From an uncultured Tenacibaculum sp. (GTDB taxonomy: Bacteria > Bacteroidota > Bacteroidia > Flavobacteriales > Flavobacteriaceae): 64,000 nt of DNA. A model generated the notes under the pieces. It was not told the DNA's origin. It did not search any database and worked only from the letters and a program-made list of their open reading frames with translations. The DNA is taken from the NCBI RefSeq assembly GCF_947502995.1, contig NZ_CANNBW010000001.1, positions 124,001-188,000 of the forward strand, read 5' to 3'. The position numbers and the translations under genes were made by a program. The number at the start of each line of letters is the position of its first letter. The stretch's first letter is position 1. Shown one piece after another: positions 37,507-46,370 of this stretch.

Positions 37507-40500
37507 TTAAAACTGATATTTTAATCCAAGTTGTGCTCTCCAGCGAGAATTAATTCCATCTAAAACCCAAGGTGTAGCGTTTTCATCTAAAGTAAATTGA
37601 TACACAGGCTGATTATTCTGAACACCTCTAAATTCTAATAAGTTGAAATTTGAGTTTACTACGTTAGGAACAAAAACTAATCGTCCCCAATTTTTATGAA
37701 TTAAGTTTAAAACATTAAAAACATCTAAACTGATTTGTAAATTCGAATTATTTTCAAAAGGAAGATTGTATACAAATTTAGCATCTAATTGATGATTCCA
37801 AGGTGTTCTACCTCCGTTTCGCTCTGCGTAACTTCCTCTATTCTCTCTTAAATAATCATTATTCTCAATAAAAGCATCTAAACGATTCCATTGTTCTTGT
37901 GCAGAAACCAACACATTTCCATTGGTATCAGTAATATCTTGTAATTGAATTTCTCCTTGATTTTCAGGAATATAAACTAAATCATTTCTAGATGATCCAT
38001 CTCTGTTTACATCTCCTTGATACACTACAGAATACGGGCTTCCAGAGGTTCCCGTGTATAAAGCAGAAAGTTGTATTTGATGTTTGTTTTTGAAGTTGAT
38101 ATTGTAACTGTGAGATGAAACAAATTTATGACGCAAATCGAAGTTAGAAAACGATAAATCTGGATCATGAGAGTTTATAGCCTGATTCCATTCAAAGTTT
38201 GCAGCAGAAGAATTACGAACAGTACTCGATATTTCTTTACTTTTTCCATTTGTATACCCTAAGAATCCAGAATAATTATCGGTTTCTTTATACAAACCAA
38301 GATTGATATTATAACGGTATCCTTTGTTTGTATTACTTAATAAAAACACATTTGTAAAGTTGTCGTTTACGCGAGTTCCATTATAAAATAAACGATTATC
38401 TGCTCCAGAGTAATTGCCAAATTCTTGTCTTCTATTTATCGATTGAAAGAAAATTCCTTTTAAAACATCAGTATAAGTTGCTTCAGCTGTAAATCTAAAT
38501 TTCCTTGGTAGTTTTGCTTCAAAATGTAAGCGAGTTTTCCATTCTCTTGGTAATTCAAAATCATTATCAATTAAATTGATTTCTGTTAAACCTGGCTGTT
38601 GAGCTGCTAGTGTTCCTAAATTTTCTTCTAAACGAACTGTATTTCCATTAGGACGAATATCTACATTAAAATAATCTGTTCCAGAAATATATTCTGCATA
38701 TGCAAACCATAAATACGGAATTCTACCTGTAAATAATCCACTTCCTCCACTAAGTTTATATTTCTTGTCTTCATCTAGCGTATATTCAAAACTTACTCTT
38801 GGATTGATATGCGGATTTACTTCTATTTGATTTGTGAAATTACTGAACTCAGGAGTGTTTCTAACTAACGGACTTAAAGGTAAATCATCTAATAATAACT
38901 GATTGTCTAATCGAACACCTAAGTTTAATGAGAATTTATCACTGATTCTTATTTTATCTTGAAGATAAAAAGCTGAAGTCAAAACATCAATTGTTGCTGA
39001 AGGACGATTATTTACAAAATCAAAAGAATTGTTTGTAACGTGGTATACTCCACGAATTCTAGAAGGTGTATCATTTAAAAAATCATCGACAGAACGATAA
39101 GCCCAACGTCCGTTCCATGCGGTTAAAAATCCATAATCAATATCATTGTATTGAAATAATAATCCACTTGTAATCGTATGATTATTTTTATAATACGTTA
39201 ACTTATTGGTAAGTTGAAAAGTGTTCAGGTTTGTATTGTAAATAGAAGCTTCTCGATATGTTCCGGCAAAAATTCTATTAGAAGAATCGTTAATTTCTAT
39301 ATGCGGAAAAACTCTTCCGTCATACGAACGATCTTCCTTTACTTTTGTGTAGCCTAAAGTTAAAATGTTAGATGTATTTTCAGACAAGCTAGAGTTTAAT
39401 TCTAGCGTTGTACCGTTAAGAATACTATTATGTCGGTATCCTTGATTTCCAAAATTAAAAACCGCTTGGTTCCATTCTAAATTATCAGCAAAACTCTTTA
39501 CAAAGTTGTTACGTAAAGTAAGTTTGTGTTTTTCTGAAATATTATAATCTAAACGAGCAAAAATCTTCGTAGAAGCAGTTTCAATATCACTGCTTTCAAA
39601 AGCACCAGGATCATAATTATAATCCGTTCTTAATTTATCAGCAATATCAATTACAGTTTGCTGACTAATATTTGATCCTGAAGAACCCGGAGCTCCGATA
39701 AGAGGAGTTTTACTCAACGCTTGCTCAACATTTACATAATAAAATAGTTTATCTTTTTTTATGGCTCCACCAACGCCACCACCAAACTGAATGTCATAAA
39801 AACTATTCACTTCTTGTTCAATTCCATCAGCAAAAGAACCAATTAGTAATTGATTATTTCCATAACCATATACTTCGGCTTTTGTAGTATTTGTTCCGTT
39901 TTTTGTAACCACGTTAATATTAGCTCCTGTAAAGTTTCCTATGCTTACATCAAACGGCGACGTTTTTACAGAAAGCTCTTTAATTGCTCCGAAACTAATA
40001 GGCTGACTACGAGATAAACTTCCAGGAGTTCCATTTGCAGAAGATCCTGCTGCACCACTTGCTGGCTCTTGAAAACCAACCACGTCGTTACTTGCTATTC
40101 CATCAATATTAAAATTATTAAATCTATTGCTTGCTCCTCCAAATGAATTCAAATTGGCTTCAGATAAGTTTCGTGTTAAATCTTGCACACTTCTACTAAT
40201 TGTAGGAGTTTTTAACAATTGTTTGGTATTAATAACAGATGGATTTATCCTATTCGATTTTCCAGAAATTACAACTTCATCTAATGTCGCATTTTCTTCC
40301 TGTAAAGGAATATCTATAGTTAATGTTTTTCCTAATTGAATTGTAATTCCTGTTTTAATATATGTATGATAGCCAATAAAATGAACTTCGATTTTATATG
40401 TGTTTCCTGGTGGAATATTAGCAATTACATAATGACCAGATTCTTGAGAACTTGTTCCATAAGTAAAGTTAGTTTCTGTATCTGTTATAATTACCGAAGC

Positions 40501-40617
40501 AAAAGGAATTGAAAGTCCTTGTTTATCTGTTATTTTCCCTTCAACATTTCCTGTGGTTTCTTGAGCGTAACTGAATAAAACAGAAAAAAGAACAGCAATA
40601 AAAAATTTAATTTTCAT
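37507..40617 (-). CDS. TonB-dependent receptor with N-terminal CarboxypepD_reg domain
   Basis: The 1036-residue protein has a signal peptide (FIAVLFSVLFSYAQ), a carboxypeptidase-like regulatory domain (GNVEGKITDKQGLSIPFASV onward), a plug domain (about 120-240) and a barrel ending in LGLKYQF. It resembles OmpA-like or oar-type receptors of Bacteroidota. No SusD partner is adjacent, so a polysaccharide utilisation role is not supported. The ligand is unknown. It is followed downstream by the nuclease-NTPase gene and preceded by a DUF2064 gene 97 bases upstream. Confidence 0.9.
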   Translation of the reverse strand: MKIKFFIAVLFSVLFSYAQETTGNVEGKITDKQGLSIPFASVIITDTETNFTYGTSSQESGHYVIANIPPGNTYKIEVHFIGYHTYIKTGITIQLGKTLTIDIPLQEENATLDEVVISGKSNRINPSVINTKQLLKTPTISRSVQDLTRNLSEANLNSFGGASNRFNNFNIDGIASNDVVGFQEPASGAAGSSANGTPGSLSRSQPISFGAIKELSVKTSPFDVSIGNFTGANINVVTKNGTNTTKAEVYGYGNNQLLIGSFADGIEQEVNSFYDIQFGGGVGGAIKKDKLFYYVNVEQALSKTPLIGAPGSSGSNISQQTVIDIADKLRTDYNYDPGAFESSDIETASTKIFARLDYNISEKHKLTLRNNFVKSFADNLEWNQAVFNFGNQGYRHNSILNGTTLELNSSLSENTSNILTLGYTKVKEDRSYDGRVFPHIEINDSSNRIFAGTYREASIYNTNLNTFQLTNKLTYYKNNHTITSGLLFQYNDIDYGFLTAWNGRWAYRSVDDFLNDTPSRIRGVYHVTNNSFDFVNNRPSATIDVLTSAFYLQDKIRISDKFSLNLGVRLDNQLLLDDLPLSPLVRNTPEFSNFTNQIEVNPHINPRVSFEYTLDEDKKYKLSGGSGLFTGRIPYLWFAYAEYISGTDYFNVDIRPNGNTVRLEENLGTLAAQQPGLTEINLIDNDFELPREWKTRLHFEAKLPRKFRFTAEATYTDVLKGIFFQSINRRQEFGNYSGADNRLFYNGTRVNDNFTNVFLLSNTNKGYRYNINLGLYKETDNYSGFLGYTNGKSKEISSTVRNSSAANFEWNQAINSHDPDLSFSNFDLRHKFVSSHSYNINFKNKHQIQLSALYTGTSGSPYSVVYQGDVNRDGSSRNDLVYIPENQGEIQLQDITDTNGNVLVSAQEQWNRLDAFIENNDYLRENRGSYAERNGGRTPWNHQLDAKFVYNLPFENNSNLQISLDVFNVLNLIHKNWGRLVFVPNVVNSNFNLLEFRGVQNNQPVYQFTLDENATPWVLDGINSRWRAQLGLKYQF

Positions 40618-40713
40618 ACGAATGAAAAATGATTTAGTTAATTAAAATAGTGGTGTGCATAGCTTATACTTTTAAGTAGTAACTTAAAAGTTCATAACAA
40701 GTAAATAATATGA

Positions 40714-41388
40714 TTAAGCTAATAGGGGAGAGCCTTTATTGTGCTGACTTTTTATATAAGCTTCTGAAGAAGTATGTTCAGTATAAAGAGGAATACTGAA
40801 TGTTGAAATAATAGTTAAAATGATACTTTCTAAAACAGATCTACCTGATTGAAGAAAGTAAAAAAGATCACTTTTAGAATCTAAATCTTTTAATGGTTGT
40901 AAAAGAAAAGGATTAAGAGTTTTTTGAGTGAAAAAGGCTGTTAGAGCATTTAATAACTCTGATGTTTGCCAAGGTAAAGAAGCAAACTCATCTTTTTGGA
41001 ATTGTTGTTTGCTAATTCCTATTAAGTATACACCTCCATCTAAAGCCGGACCTAAAGTATTTCTTTGACGAATTAAATTTTCGTGAGCGATTAAGATATG
41101 TTCTGAATTTAACTCGGGACTATCATTACCTATGGTAATTACATGATCGTATCCTTGATTAAAAACAGTTTCAATTGCATTAGAAAATCGTTCACCGAAA
41201 GTTTTTCCTTTTTGATTATTTTCATTGAAAACAAGAATGTCTAATCCTGTTTTTTGAGCTTCAGAAAGTGCTTTTTGATGTAAATGTTTGAATAAAAGTT
41301 GACCATTACGTATTTGCTTTTCTTTTACTTCTTTTTCAGAAGTATTAGAAAACAATAAAATGGCAGTATTGGTGCTTTTATTTAACAT
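40714..41388 (-). CDS. DUF2064 protein, glycosyltransferase-like
   Basis: The 224-residue protein resembles the nucleotide-sugar-transferase-like DUF2064 family, with TIGNDSPELN and LGPALDGGVYLIGIS matching the acceptor and metal motifs. The usual N-terminal KxKTRLA motif of these enzymes is not visible, and the C-terminus is atypical, so activity is uncertain. A second, more canonical member is in the arsenosugar operon (45269-45871). The role of this copy is unknown. Confidence 0.7.
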   Translation of the reverse strand: MLNKSTNTAILLFSNTSEKEVKEKQIRNGQLLFKHLHQKALSEAQKTGLDILVFNENNQKGKTFGERFSNAIETVFNQGYDHVITIGNDSPELNSEHILIAHENLIRQRNTLGPALDGGVYLIGISKQQFQKDEFASLPWQTSELLNALTAFFTQKTLNPFLLQPLKDLDSKSDLFYFLQSGRSVLESIILTIISTFSIPLYTEHTSSEAYIKSQHNKGSPLLA

Positions 41389-41449
41389 TCTTTTTTATAA
41401 AGTGGAGTATATAGTCGATATAAATTACAACACATTACTAGATAAAGCA

Positions 41450-41476
41450 AAAAAACGACCGAAAAGGTCGTTTTTT
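41450..41476 (-). terminator. Terminator of the TlpA-like gene
   Basis: AAAACGACC and GGTCGTTTT pair around a GAAAA loop with A- and T-runs on the two sides. It starts about 30 bases beyond the stop of the TlpA-like gene and closely resembles the terminator at 43024. Confidence 0.85.
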
Positions 41477-41507
41477 AACAATGAATATGTTGTAATATTA
41501 TTGATTT

Positions 41508-42869
41508 TTAAATTTTTAGTTCCTCAAATAATTCAATAAGTTTTTTATCTGATGGTCTTGGAGCGTAAGATTTTACAATATTTCCTTCTGGATCAATTAA
41601 AATAAAATGAGGAATTCCTTGAACTTGATAATCTAAAACAAATTTAGATTGCCAGTCTTTGTCGGCCATTAACTGGATTCCTCCTAATTCTTTATCCTTA
41701 ATCATTTTTTTCCAAGTATCATGATCAGCTTCAGCATCAATTGAAATACTAACAAAAGCAATGTTTTTATCACTATATTTTTCTTCCACTTTCTTTAAAA
41801 ATGGAATTTCTGCTTTACAAGGTTTACACCATGTTGCCCAAAGATCGATGTACACATATTTTCCTTTTAAATCTGCTAAAGATGTTGTTCCTCCAGCATT
41901 ATTTTCATAGTTTTCAAAAGAAGGAGAAACGTTACCAGCTGCTAATTTTTTAATTCCATTAAACTGTTTTGTTATTCTTTCTTTTAAGCCTTCATCATTA
42001 GAAAGTTTCATGATAGCATTGTATAAAACTTCTGATTTAGGATTGTTCGCCGATATTTGAAAAGCCATATTCTTTAACAAGCTATTTTTAATCATTTCAC
42101 TTTTGTGTGATTCTATATATTCAATAGCGGCATCTTCAAATGAGATGTTTTTTTCTTTCGAGTTGATACGAGCAGAGTTAGTAAAATGATAATTAACAAT
42201 GTTTTTATAAGAATTAAACTTTTTGAAATGCTCTTCGTTATTTACATCTAATTTATCTAAGTTAAGAGGGAAAGATTCAGAAACCTTAAACTCATTGTCT
42301 TTTGAAAAATATCGATGCGCAGGCTGATAATTTGTTAGGTGTGATAAATACTCGTAATTTAAATTGATTTTCTCTTCTTTAGCAAAATCACTATCTACAT
42401 TTTCTAAAGTTTTTTCAAGTTCTTTATTTATGTCGTCCATTTTAGCTAAATATGCAGCTTCATCAAGAGAGTATAAGTCTTGCATAGATCCGGCTCTTTC
42501 TTTAATTAAGTATTTTTGAGCCAGAAAGTTATTTACTTCGTTACCTTCACCAGAATATACAATTGTTTCATCAAATTCTTTAGCATCCATATTTAAAGAA
42601 AGTTCATATCCATCTTTTAAATAGAAAGAAGAAGATTCTTTTCCATCACTGAAACGATGATGGCCATTAGCATTAAAAATGGTATCTGTAAAAGAGCCAT
42701 CTTCTGAAATTTTAATTGTTTTAACCAGTTCGTTAGAACTATTTATAATTGCTAATTCTTTGCTGTTAGGATTTTTAATATTTCCTTTAAATAAAGCGTA
42801 GTTAACTGTTTGTTCTTTACCGCACGAAACTAAAGCTATAGTAGCGATACCCAAAAGTAGCTTTTTCAT
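41508..42869 (-). CDS. TlpA-like thioredoxin-fold lipoprotein
   Basis: The 453-residue protein has a lipoprotein signal (LLLGIATIALVSC, Cys16), an N-terminal beta domain of DUF4369 type (about 20-110), a helical middle and a C-terminal TlpA domain. The redox motif is Cys348-Lys-Pro-Cys351 in WATWCKPCKAEIPFL. Such proteins reduce or isomerise disulfides on envelope proteins. It is monocistronic, with a terminator on the downstream side and a second terminator upstream belonging to arsM. Confidence 0.88.
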   Translation of the reverse strand: MKKLLLGIATIALVSCGKEQTVNYALFKGNIKNPNSKELAIINSSNELVKTIKISEDGSFTDTIFNANGHHRFSDGKESSSFYLKDGYELSLNMDAKEFDETIVYSGEGNEVNNFLAQKYLIKERAGSMQDLYSLDEAAYLAKMDDINKELEKTLENVDSDFAKEEKINLNYEYLSHLTNYQPAHRYFSKDNEFKVSESFPLNLDKLDVNNEEHFKKFNSYKNIVNYHFTNSARINSKEKNISFEDAAIEYIESHKSEMIKNSLLKNMAFQISANNPKSEVLYNAIMKLSNDEGLKERITKQFNGIKKLAAGNVSPSFENYENNAGGTTSLADLKGKYVYIDLWATWCKPCKAEIPFLKKVEEKYSDKNIAFVSISIDAEADHDTWKKMIKDKELGGIQLMADKDWQSKFVLDYQVQGIPHFILIDPEGNIVKSYAPRPSDKKLIELFEELKI

Positions 42870-43023
42870 AATTTTTAAGATTTAGATTGGTTTTTAATAT
42901 GAATTAAATATATGATTTTTTATCAAAAACAATGCCGACTCTGTATCTTATTTAACTGATTTTTAATTGTTTTATTTGTTTTTTGGTTTTTTATTGCAGA
43001 TTTGTTAAAATTAAACAAACAAA

Positions 43024-43051
43024 AAAACGACCTAATAGGTCGTTTTTTTTT
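43024..43051 (-). terminator. Terminator of the arsenosugar operon
   Basis: AAAACGACC and GGTCGTTTT pair around TAATA with long A- and T-runs. It follows the arsM stop at 43073 by about 22 bases, so it marks the end of the operon. Confidence 0.85.
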
Positions 43052-43072
43052 GATTAGAATACGTGTTGATTA

Positions 43073-44041
43073 TTAACAGCATCCACCTCCATCATAATGG
43101 AAAGTAGATTCTGAAAAATAAATATCATCTCTTCCTAAAGCTTGTAAAGCAGCGGCTGTTTTATCGCAAATCGCTAAAGGTTGATTTTGTAATAACGTGT
43201 GTCCTTTACCATCATCGAAATACTCTTCTTCACCATAGTAAATAGCAGCTTTTCCGGTAAAAATACATGGGCCATCTTCTGGCATAGGATCTTTTATTGC
43301 AGCTACTTCTATAGATTCGATATAAATCAATTCATCTGTAGGATAATTTTTTGGATCTAAAATTCTGTATGGTTTTCTAGCTCTAATTTCTATAGTACCG
43401 AAACCAGCGTCAGTTAACATTTTTACATATTCAGCAATTGGTAAACTACCACTTAAACATAAAGCACGTAAACGTTCGTCGTTACGTAACGTGTCATTCA
43501 TTGGTTGTTCACAAGTTGGATCACTCATTACCAAACGTCCGTGAGGTTTTAATACACGATACATTTCAGCAATAGCTTTCTTTAAATCATCTGCTTTAAA
43601 AATGTTGAATAAACAGTTTTGAGCAGCAACATCGATAGAGTTATCTTCTACAGGTAAATTCATTGCGTCACCTTTACGTAGATCAACAAATTCACTTTTA
43701 AACCAATCGTTTTGTTCTTCTGCTTCTATAAAGTTTTTTCGAGAAGCTTCTAACATTTCGTCTACTACATCTAAACCAATAACACCATTTTTTTGACGAG
43801 AGAAGTATGAGAATTGTAATAATTCCATTCCACCTCCAACACCAACGTATAATATTTTCGGACTATTAGTTAAATCTCTAGCATGTACTGTTGAACCACA
43901 ACCGTAGTTCATTTCTTGCATAATTTTAGGGATTTTCAATCCTGGTAATTCCCAAATTGGGTTAGTAGTACAACATAATCCTACATCTGGAGTTAATGCT
44001 GCTTCTTTATATACATCTTTTGTTGTTTCTAAATAACTCAT
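43073..44041 (-). CDS. arsM: Arsenosugar biosynthesis arsenite methyltransferase ArsM
   Basis: The 322-residue protein is a class I methyltransferase with the SAM-binding loop VGVGGGMEL (residues 66-74). It has the cysteines expected of As(III) methyltransferases: Cys48 in NYGCGS, Cys143 in AAQNCLFN and Cys195 in RALCLSG, with a Cys23-Cys24 pair and a C-terminal GGGCC pair. The family converts arsenite to methylated arsenicals, the first step of arsenosugar synthesis. Its product would go to ArsS encoded in the same operon. It is separated by three bases from the DoxX gene. Confidence 0.93.
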   Translation of the reverse strand: MSYLETTKDVYKEAALTPDVGLCCTTNPIWELPGLKIPKIMQEMNYGCGSTVHARDLTNSPKILYVGVGGGMELLQFSYFSRQKNGVIGLDVVDEMLEASRKNFIEAEEQNDWFKSEFVDLRKGDAMNLPVEDNSIDVAAQNCLFNIFKADDLKKAIAEMYRVLKPHGRLVMSDPTCEQPMNDTLRNDERLRALCLSGSLPIAEYVKMLTDAGFGTIEIRARKPYRILDPKNYPTDELIYIESIEVAAIKDPMPEDGPCIFTGKAAIYYGEEEYFDDGKGHTLLQNQPLAICDKTAAALQALGRDDIYFSESTFHYDGGGCC

Positions 44042-44043
44042 TC

Positions 44044-44457
44044 TTACTTGTCTTTTTTTATTAAAAAGTCTACAGAAAATTTATCAAGTTCTTTTGGTAA
44101 TAATAATAAACTTACCAAAAGTATTGTTCTATACATTACATGAGATAAATCCCAAATAGGATCCTTTAAACCGTGACCAAAAGTTACAATTACTAAAACT
44201 AAGGCTAAAGTATATAAGGCATAATCTCTTTTTAAACCAATAACTAACAAAAAACCGCCGATAAATTCTGCTAAAGAAGTAAAGTAAGCAGAAAATAACA
44301 ATAAAAAGTCAGGAAGTAATTCACCATAACTAGATTGGAAGAAGTTTTTGTAAACATTATCCAATCCAAATTTGAATACTTTTCCGAATCCTTGGAAAAA
44401 GAAAATAAATCCAAGAATTAATCTAATTGTTAAAACAGCTATTTGTTTGTTGAGCAT
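44044..44457 (-). CDS. DoxX-family membrane protein
   Basis: The 137-residue protein has about four membrane helices and the DoxX pattern LILGFIFFFQGFGKVFKFG at the start. DoxX-like proteins are found with thiol and redox enzymes; the exact activity in arsenosugar clusters is not established. It overlaps the purine nucleoside phosphorylase gene by one base and lies three bases from arsM. Confidence 0.85.
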   Translation of the reverse strand: MLNKQIAVLTIRLILGFIFFFQGFGKVFKFGLDNVYKNFFQSSYGELLPDFLLLFSAYFTSLAEFIGGFLLVIGLKRDYALYTLALVLVIVTFGHGLKDPIWDLSHVMYRTILLVSLLLLPKELDKFSVDFLIKKDK

Positions 44458-45272
44458 TATAGTTCTTTAATTAAATCTTTAAATATAGCGACCAAATTAG
44501 GTTCTGCTTTTCCAGCAGTTGCGATAATATCAGCAATGTCTACTGGTTGTAAATTTTTAGGGTCGCACTCATCAGTTAAAACTGAAATAGCACAACATGG
44601 AATATTTAATTGTTTTGCTACAATTACTTCAGGAACAGTACTCATACCTACAGCATCTGTTTCAAGTATTTGAAGCATTCTGTATTCTGCACGCGTTTCT
44701 AATTGCGGACCCAATACACTAGCATATACTCCTTCGTGTAGTGTTATGTCGTGTTTTTGAGCAATACCTTTCAGTAAATCATTTAATTTTTTTGAATAAG
44801 GTTCTAACATATCCGCAAATATGTTTCCGAATTCTTTGGTTTCAGCAAAAGCTAAAGGAGATTGTCCTTGTAAATTAATATGATCTTCAATAAGCATTAA
44901 TTCACCTTTATTGTATGATAAATTAATAGCTCCGGCTGCATTAGAAATTAATAAGTTTTCAATTCCTAATCCGTGCATAGTTCGAATTCCGTAGGTAACT
45001 TCCCATGGTGTATAACCTTCATATAAATGAAAACGACCAGACATTACTACCACTTTTTTACCAGCTAATTCTCCGTAAATTAATTTCCCTGAATGAAATT
45101 CTACTGTAGCTTCTGGGAAATTTGGAATTTCACTATAAGGAATTTCTGTTTCTATTGTAATTTCATCTACTAATTTTCCTAAACCTGTACCTAATACAAT
45201 TCCAATTTTAGGATTTGTAATACCATTTTCTTTAAGGTAGTTTATAGTTTCTTGTAGCTGTTGTTTTTTCAT
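44457..45272 (-). CDS. Purine-nucleoside phosphorylase (arsenosugar cluster)
   Basis: The 271-residue protein is a trimeric-type purine nucleoside phosphorylase: GIVLGTGLG near 24-32, the SGRFHLYEGY segment and the base-site ISNAAGAINLSY. It splits a nucleoside into the purine base and a sugar-1-phosphate. In arsenosugar formation the proposed role is to remove adenine from the arsenical-deoxyadenosine made by ArsS, giving an arsenoribose phosphate. It overlaps the glycosyltransferase gene by four bases. Ordinary purine salvage is the alternative. Confidence 0.88.
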   Translation of the reverse strand: MKKQQLQETINYLKENGITNPKIGIVLGTGLGKLVDEITIETEIPYSEIPNFPEATVEFHSGKLIYGELAGKKVVVMSGRFHLYEGYTPWEVTYGIRTMHGLGIENLLISNAAGAINLSYNKGELMLIEDHINLQGQSPLAFAETKEFGNIFADMLEPYSKKLNDLLKGIAQKHDITLHEGVYASVLGPQLETRAEYRMLQILETDAVGMSTVPEVIVAKQLNIPCCAISVLTDECDPKNLQPVDIADIIATAGKAEPNLVAIFKDLIKEL

Positions 45273-45871
45273 AAGTTTAAAAATTGTTGAAACGCAGGGT
45301 GTTGTTGAATGTCTTCAATAACATCAACATCATTTAACATGGGTAATAAATGTACACTTTCTTTTTGTAAGTCTTGTAGTGTTTCTTTTCTTACAGTTGA
45401 GGTTCCCCAAGCTTTGTTTTGGAATATTTCAGGATACACTTTTTTGCTGGCTAATAAATAATAACCACCATCTTCTGCTGGACCAATAACAACATCGTTA
45501 CGATCTAATTTTTCAAAAGCTTCATTAATATGATCTGGAGTTAAATCGAATAAATCACTACCGATAATAGCTACCTTTTCATAACCATTTTCAAAAGCTT
45601 CTGTAAATGCATTTTGCATACGTATGCCTAAATCCTCTCCAGATTGTTGGTGTTTTGTGTATGCTGTATCCCAAATATCGTTACTTCTAATTTTTACAGA
45701 ATAAAAAACAGCTTTATCACAAGATAAATGCTGCGTAACTTCTTTGGTTTTATTCAGTAAGAATTTATATATATCTAATGCTTTTTGATCTCCTAGAGAT
45801 TTTGCAAGCCTTGTTTTTACCTTACCCAATTCTGGGTTTCGTGTAAAAATCATCAGCAAATTTTTACTCAT
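45269..45871 (-). CDS. TIGR04282-type arsenosugar glycosyltransferase
   Basis: The 200-residue protein has the canonical DUF2064/TIGR04282 motifs: FTRNPELGKVKTRLA at the start, IIGSDLFDL, GPAEDGGYYLLAS and a C-terminal DVIEDI. The family occurs with arsM and arsS and is thought to process the arsenoribose sugar, possibly attaching the aglycone. It overlaps the rhodanese gene by eight bases and the phosphorylase gene by four, so the operon is tightly coupled. The exact substrate is unproven. Confidence 0.85.
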   Translation of the reverse strand: MSKNLLMIFTRNPELGKVKTRLAKSLGDQKALDIYKFLLNKTKEVTQHLSCDKAVFYSVKIRSNDIWDTAYTKHQQSGEDLGIRMQNAFTEAFENGYEKVAIIGSDLFDLTPDHINEAFEKLDRNDVVIGPAEDGGYYLLASKKVYPEIFQNKAWGTSTVRKETLQDLQKESVHLLPMLNDVDVIEDIQQHPAFQQFLNL

Positions 45872-46367
45872 ATACTTTTATGCCCTTTTTTAACCACTTT
45901 CCCCATTCTTTATCAAAAGCATGTACTTTTTCTGTAGGTTTATTATTTGTGTTAATCACAGTAAAACCTTTGTTTTTCCATTCGAAAATACCTCCGTATA
46001 AATTAAATACATTAGTAAATCCTTTTTTTTGAAGTTGTTCTGCAATGTCTTCTGAACGTACTCCGAGAGAGCAATATACTACTATTTTAGCATCTTTGTT
46101 ATTTGCTAAAATTACATCTGTAGTTCTTTTTAAATCGAAGTTTTGGTAACCAACAAAGATTCCATTTTTAATACTGCTAACATTATATTCTTTAGCTTCT
46201 CGAGCATCTAATAGAATATAGTTGCTTTTTTGTTTTGATAATTCTTCAGCAGTAATATACGGAACAGACTCAGTATTGTATTTTTTCAATAGTCGTTTTA
46301 AACTACTTTGTGAGAAAGTAAATGAGAAAATAAAAAACGATAGAAAAAATACAATTTTAGTCTTCAT
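45864..46367 (-). CDS. Rhodanese-like domain protein, exported
   Basis: The 167-residue protein has a signal peptide (IVFFLSFFIFSFTFSQ) and one rhodanese domain with the active-site Cys99 in VVYCSLGVRSE. Rhodanese proteins move sulfane sulfur or bind oxyanions. A periplasmic copy inside an arsenosugar operon is not explained by the known pathway; roles in thio-arsenical chemistry or arsenic binding are possible. The start of arsS's stop is three bases away. Confidence 0.85.
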   Translation of the reverse strand: MKTKIVFFLSFFIFSFTFSQSSLKRLLKKYNTESVPYITAEELSKQKSNYILLDAREAKEYNVSSIKNGIFVGYQNFDLKRTTDVILANNKDAKIVVYCSLGVRSEDIAEQLQKKGFTNVFNLYGGIFEWKNKGFTVINTNNKPTEKVHAFDKEWGKWLKKGIKVYE

Positions 46368-46370
46368 GAT

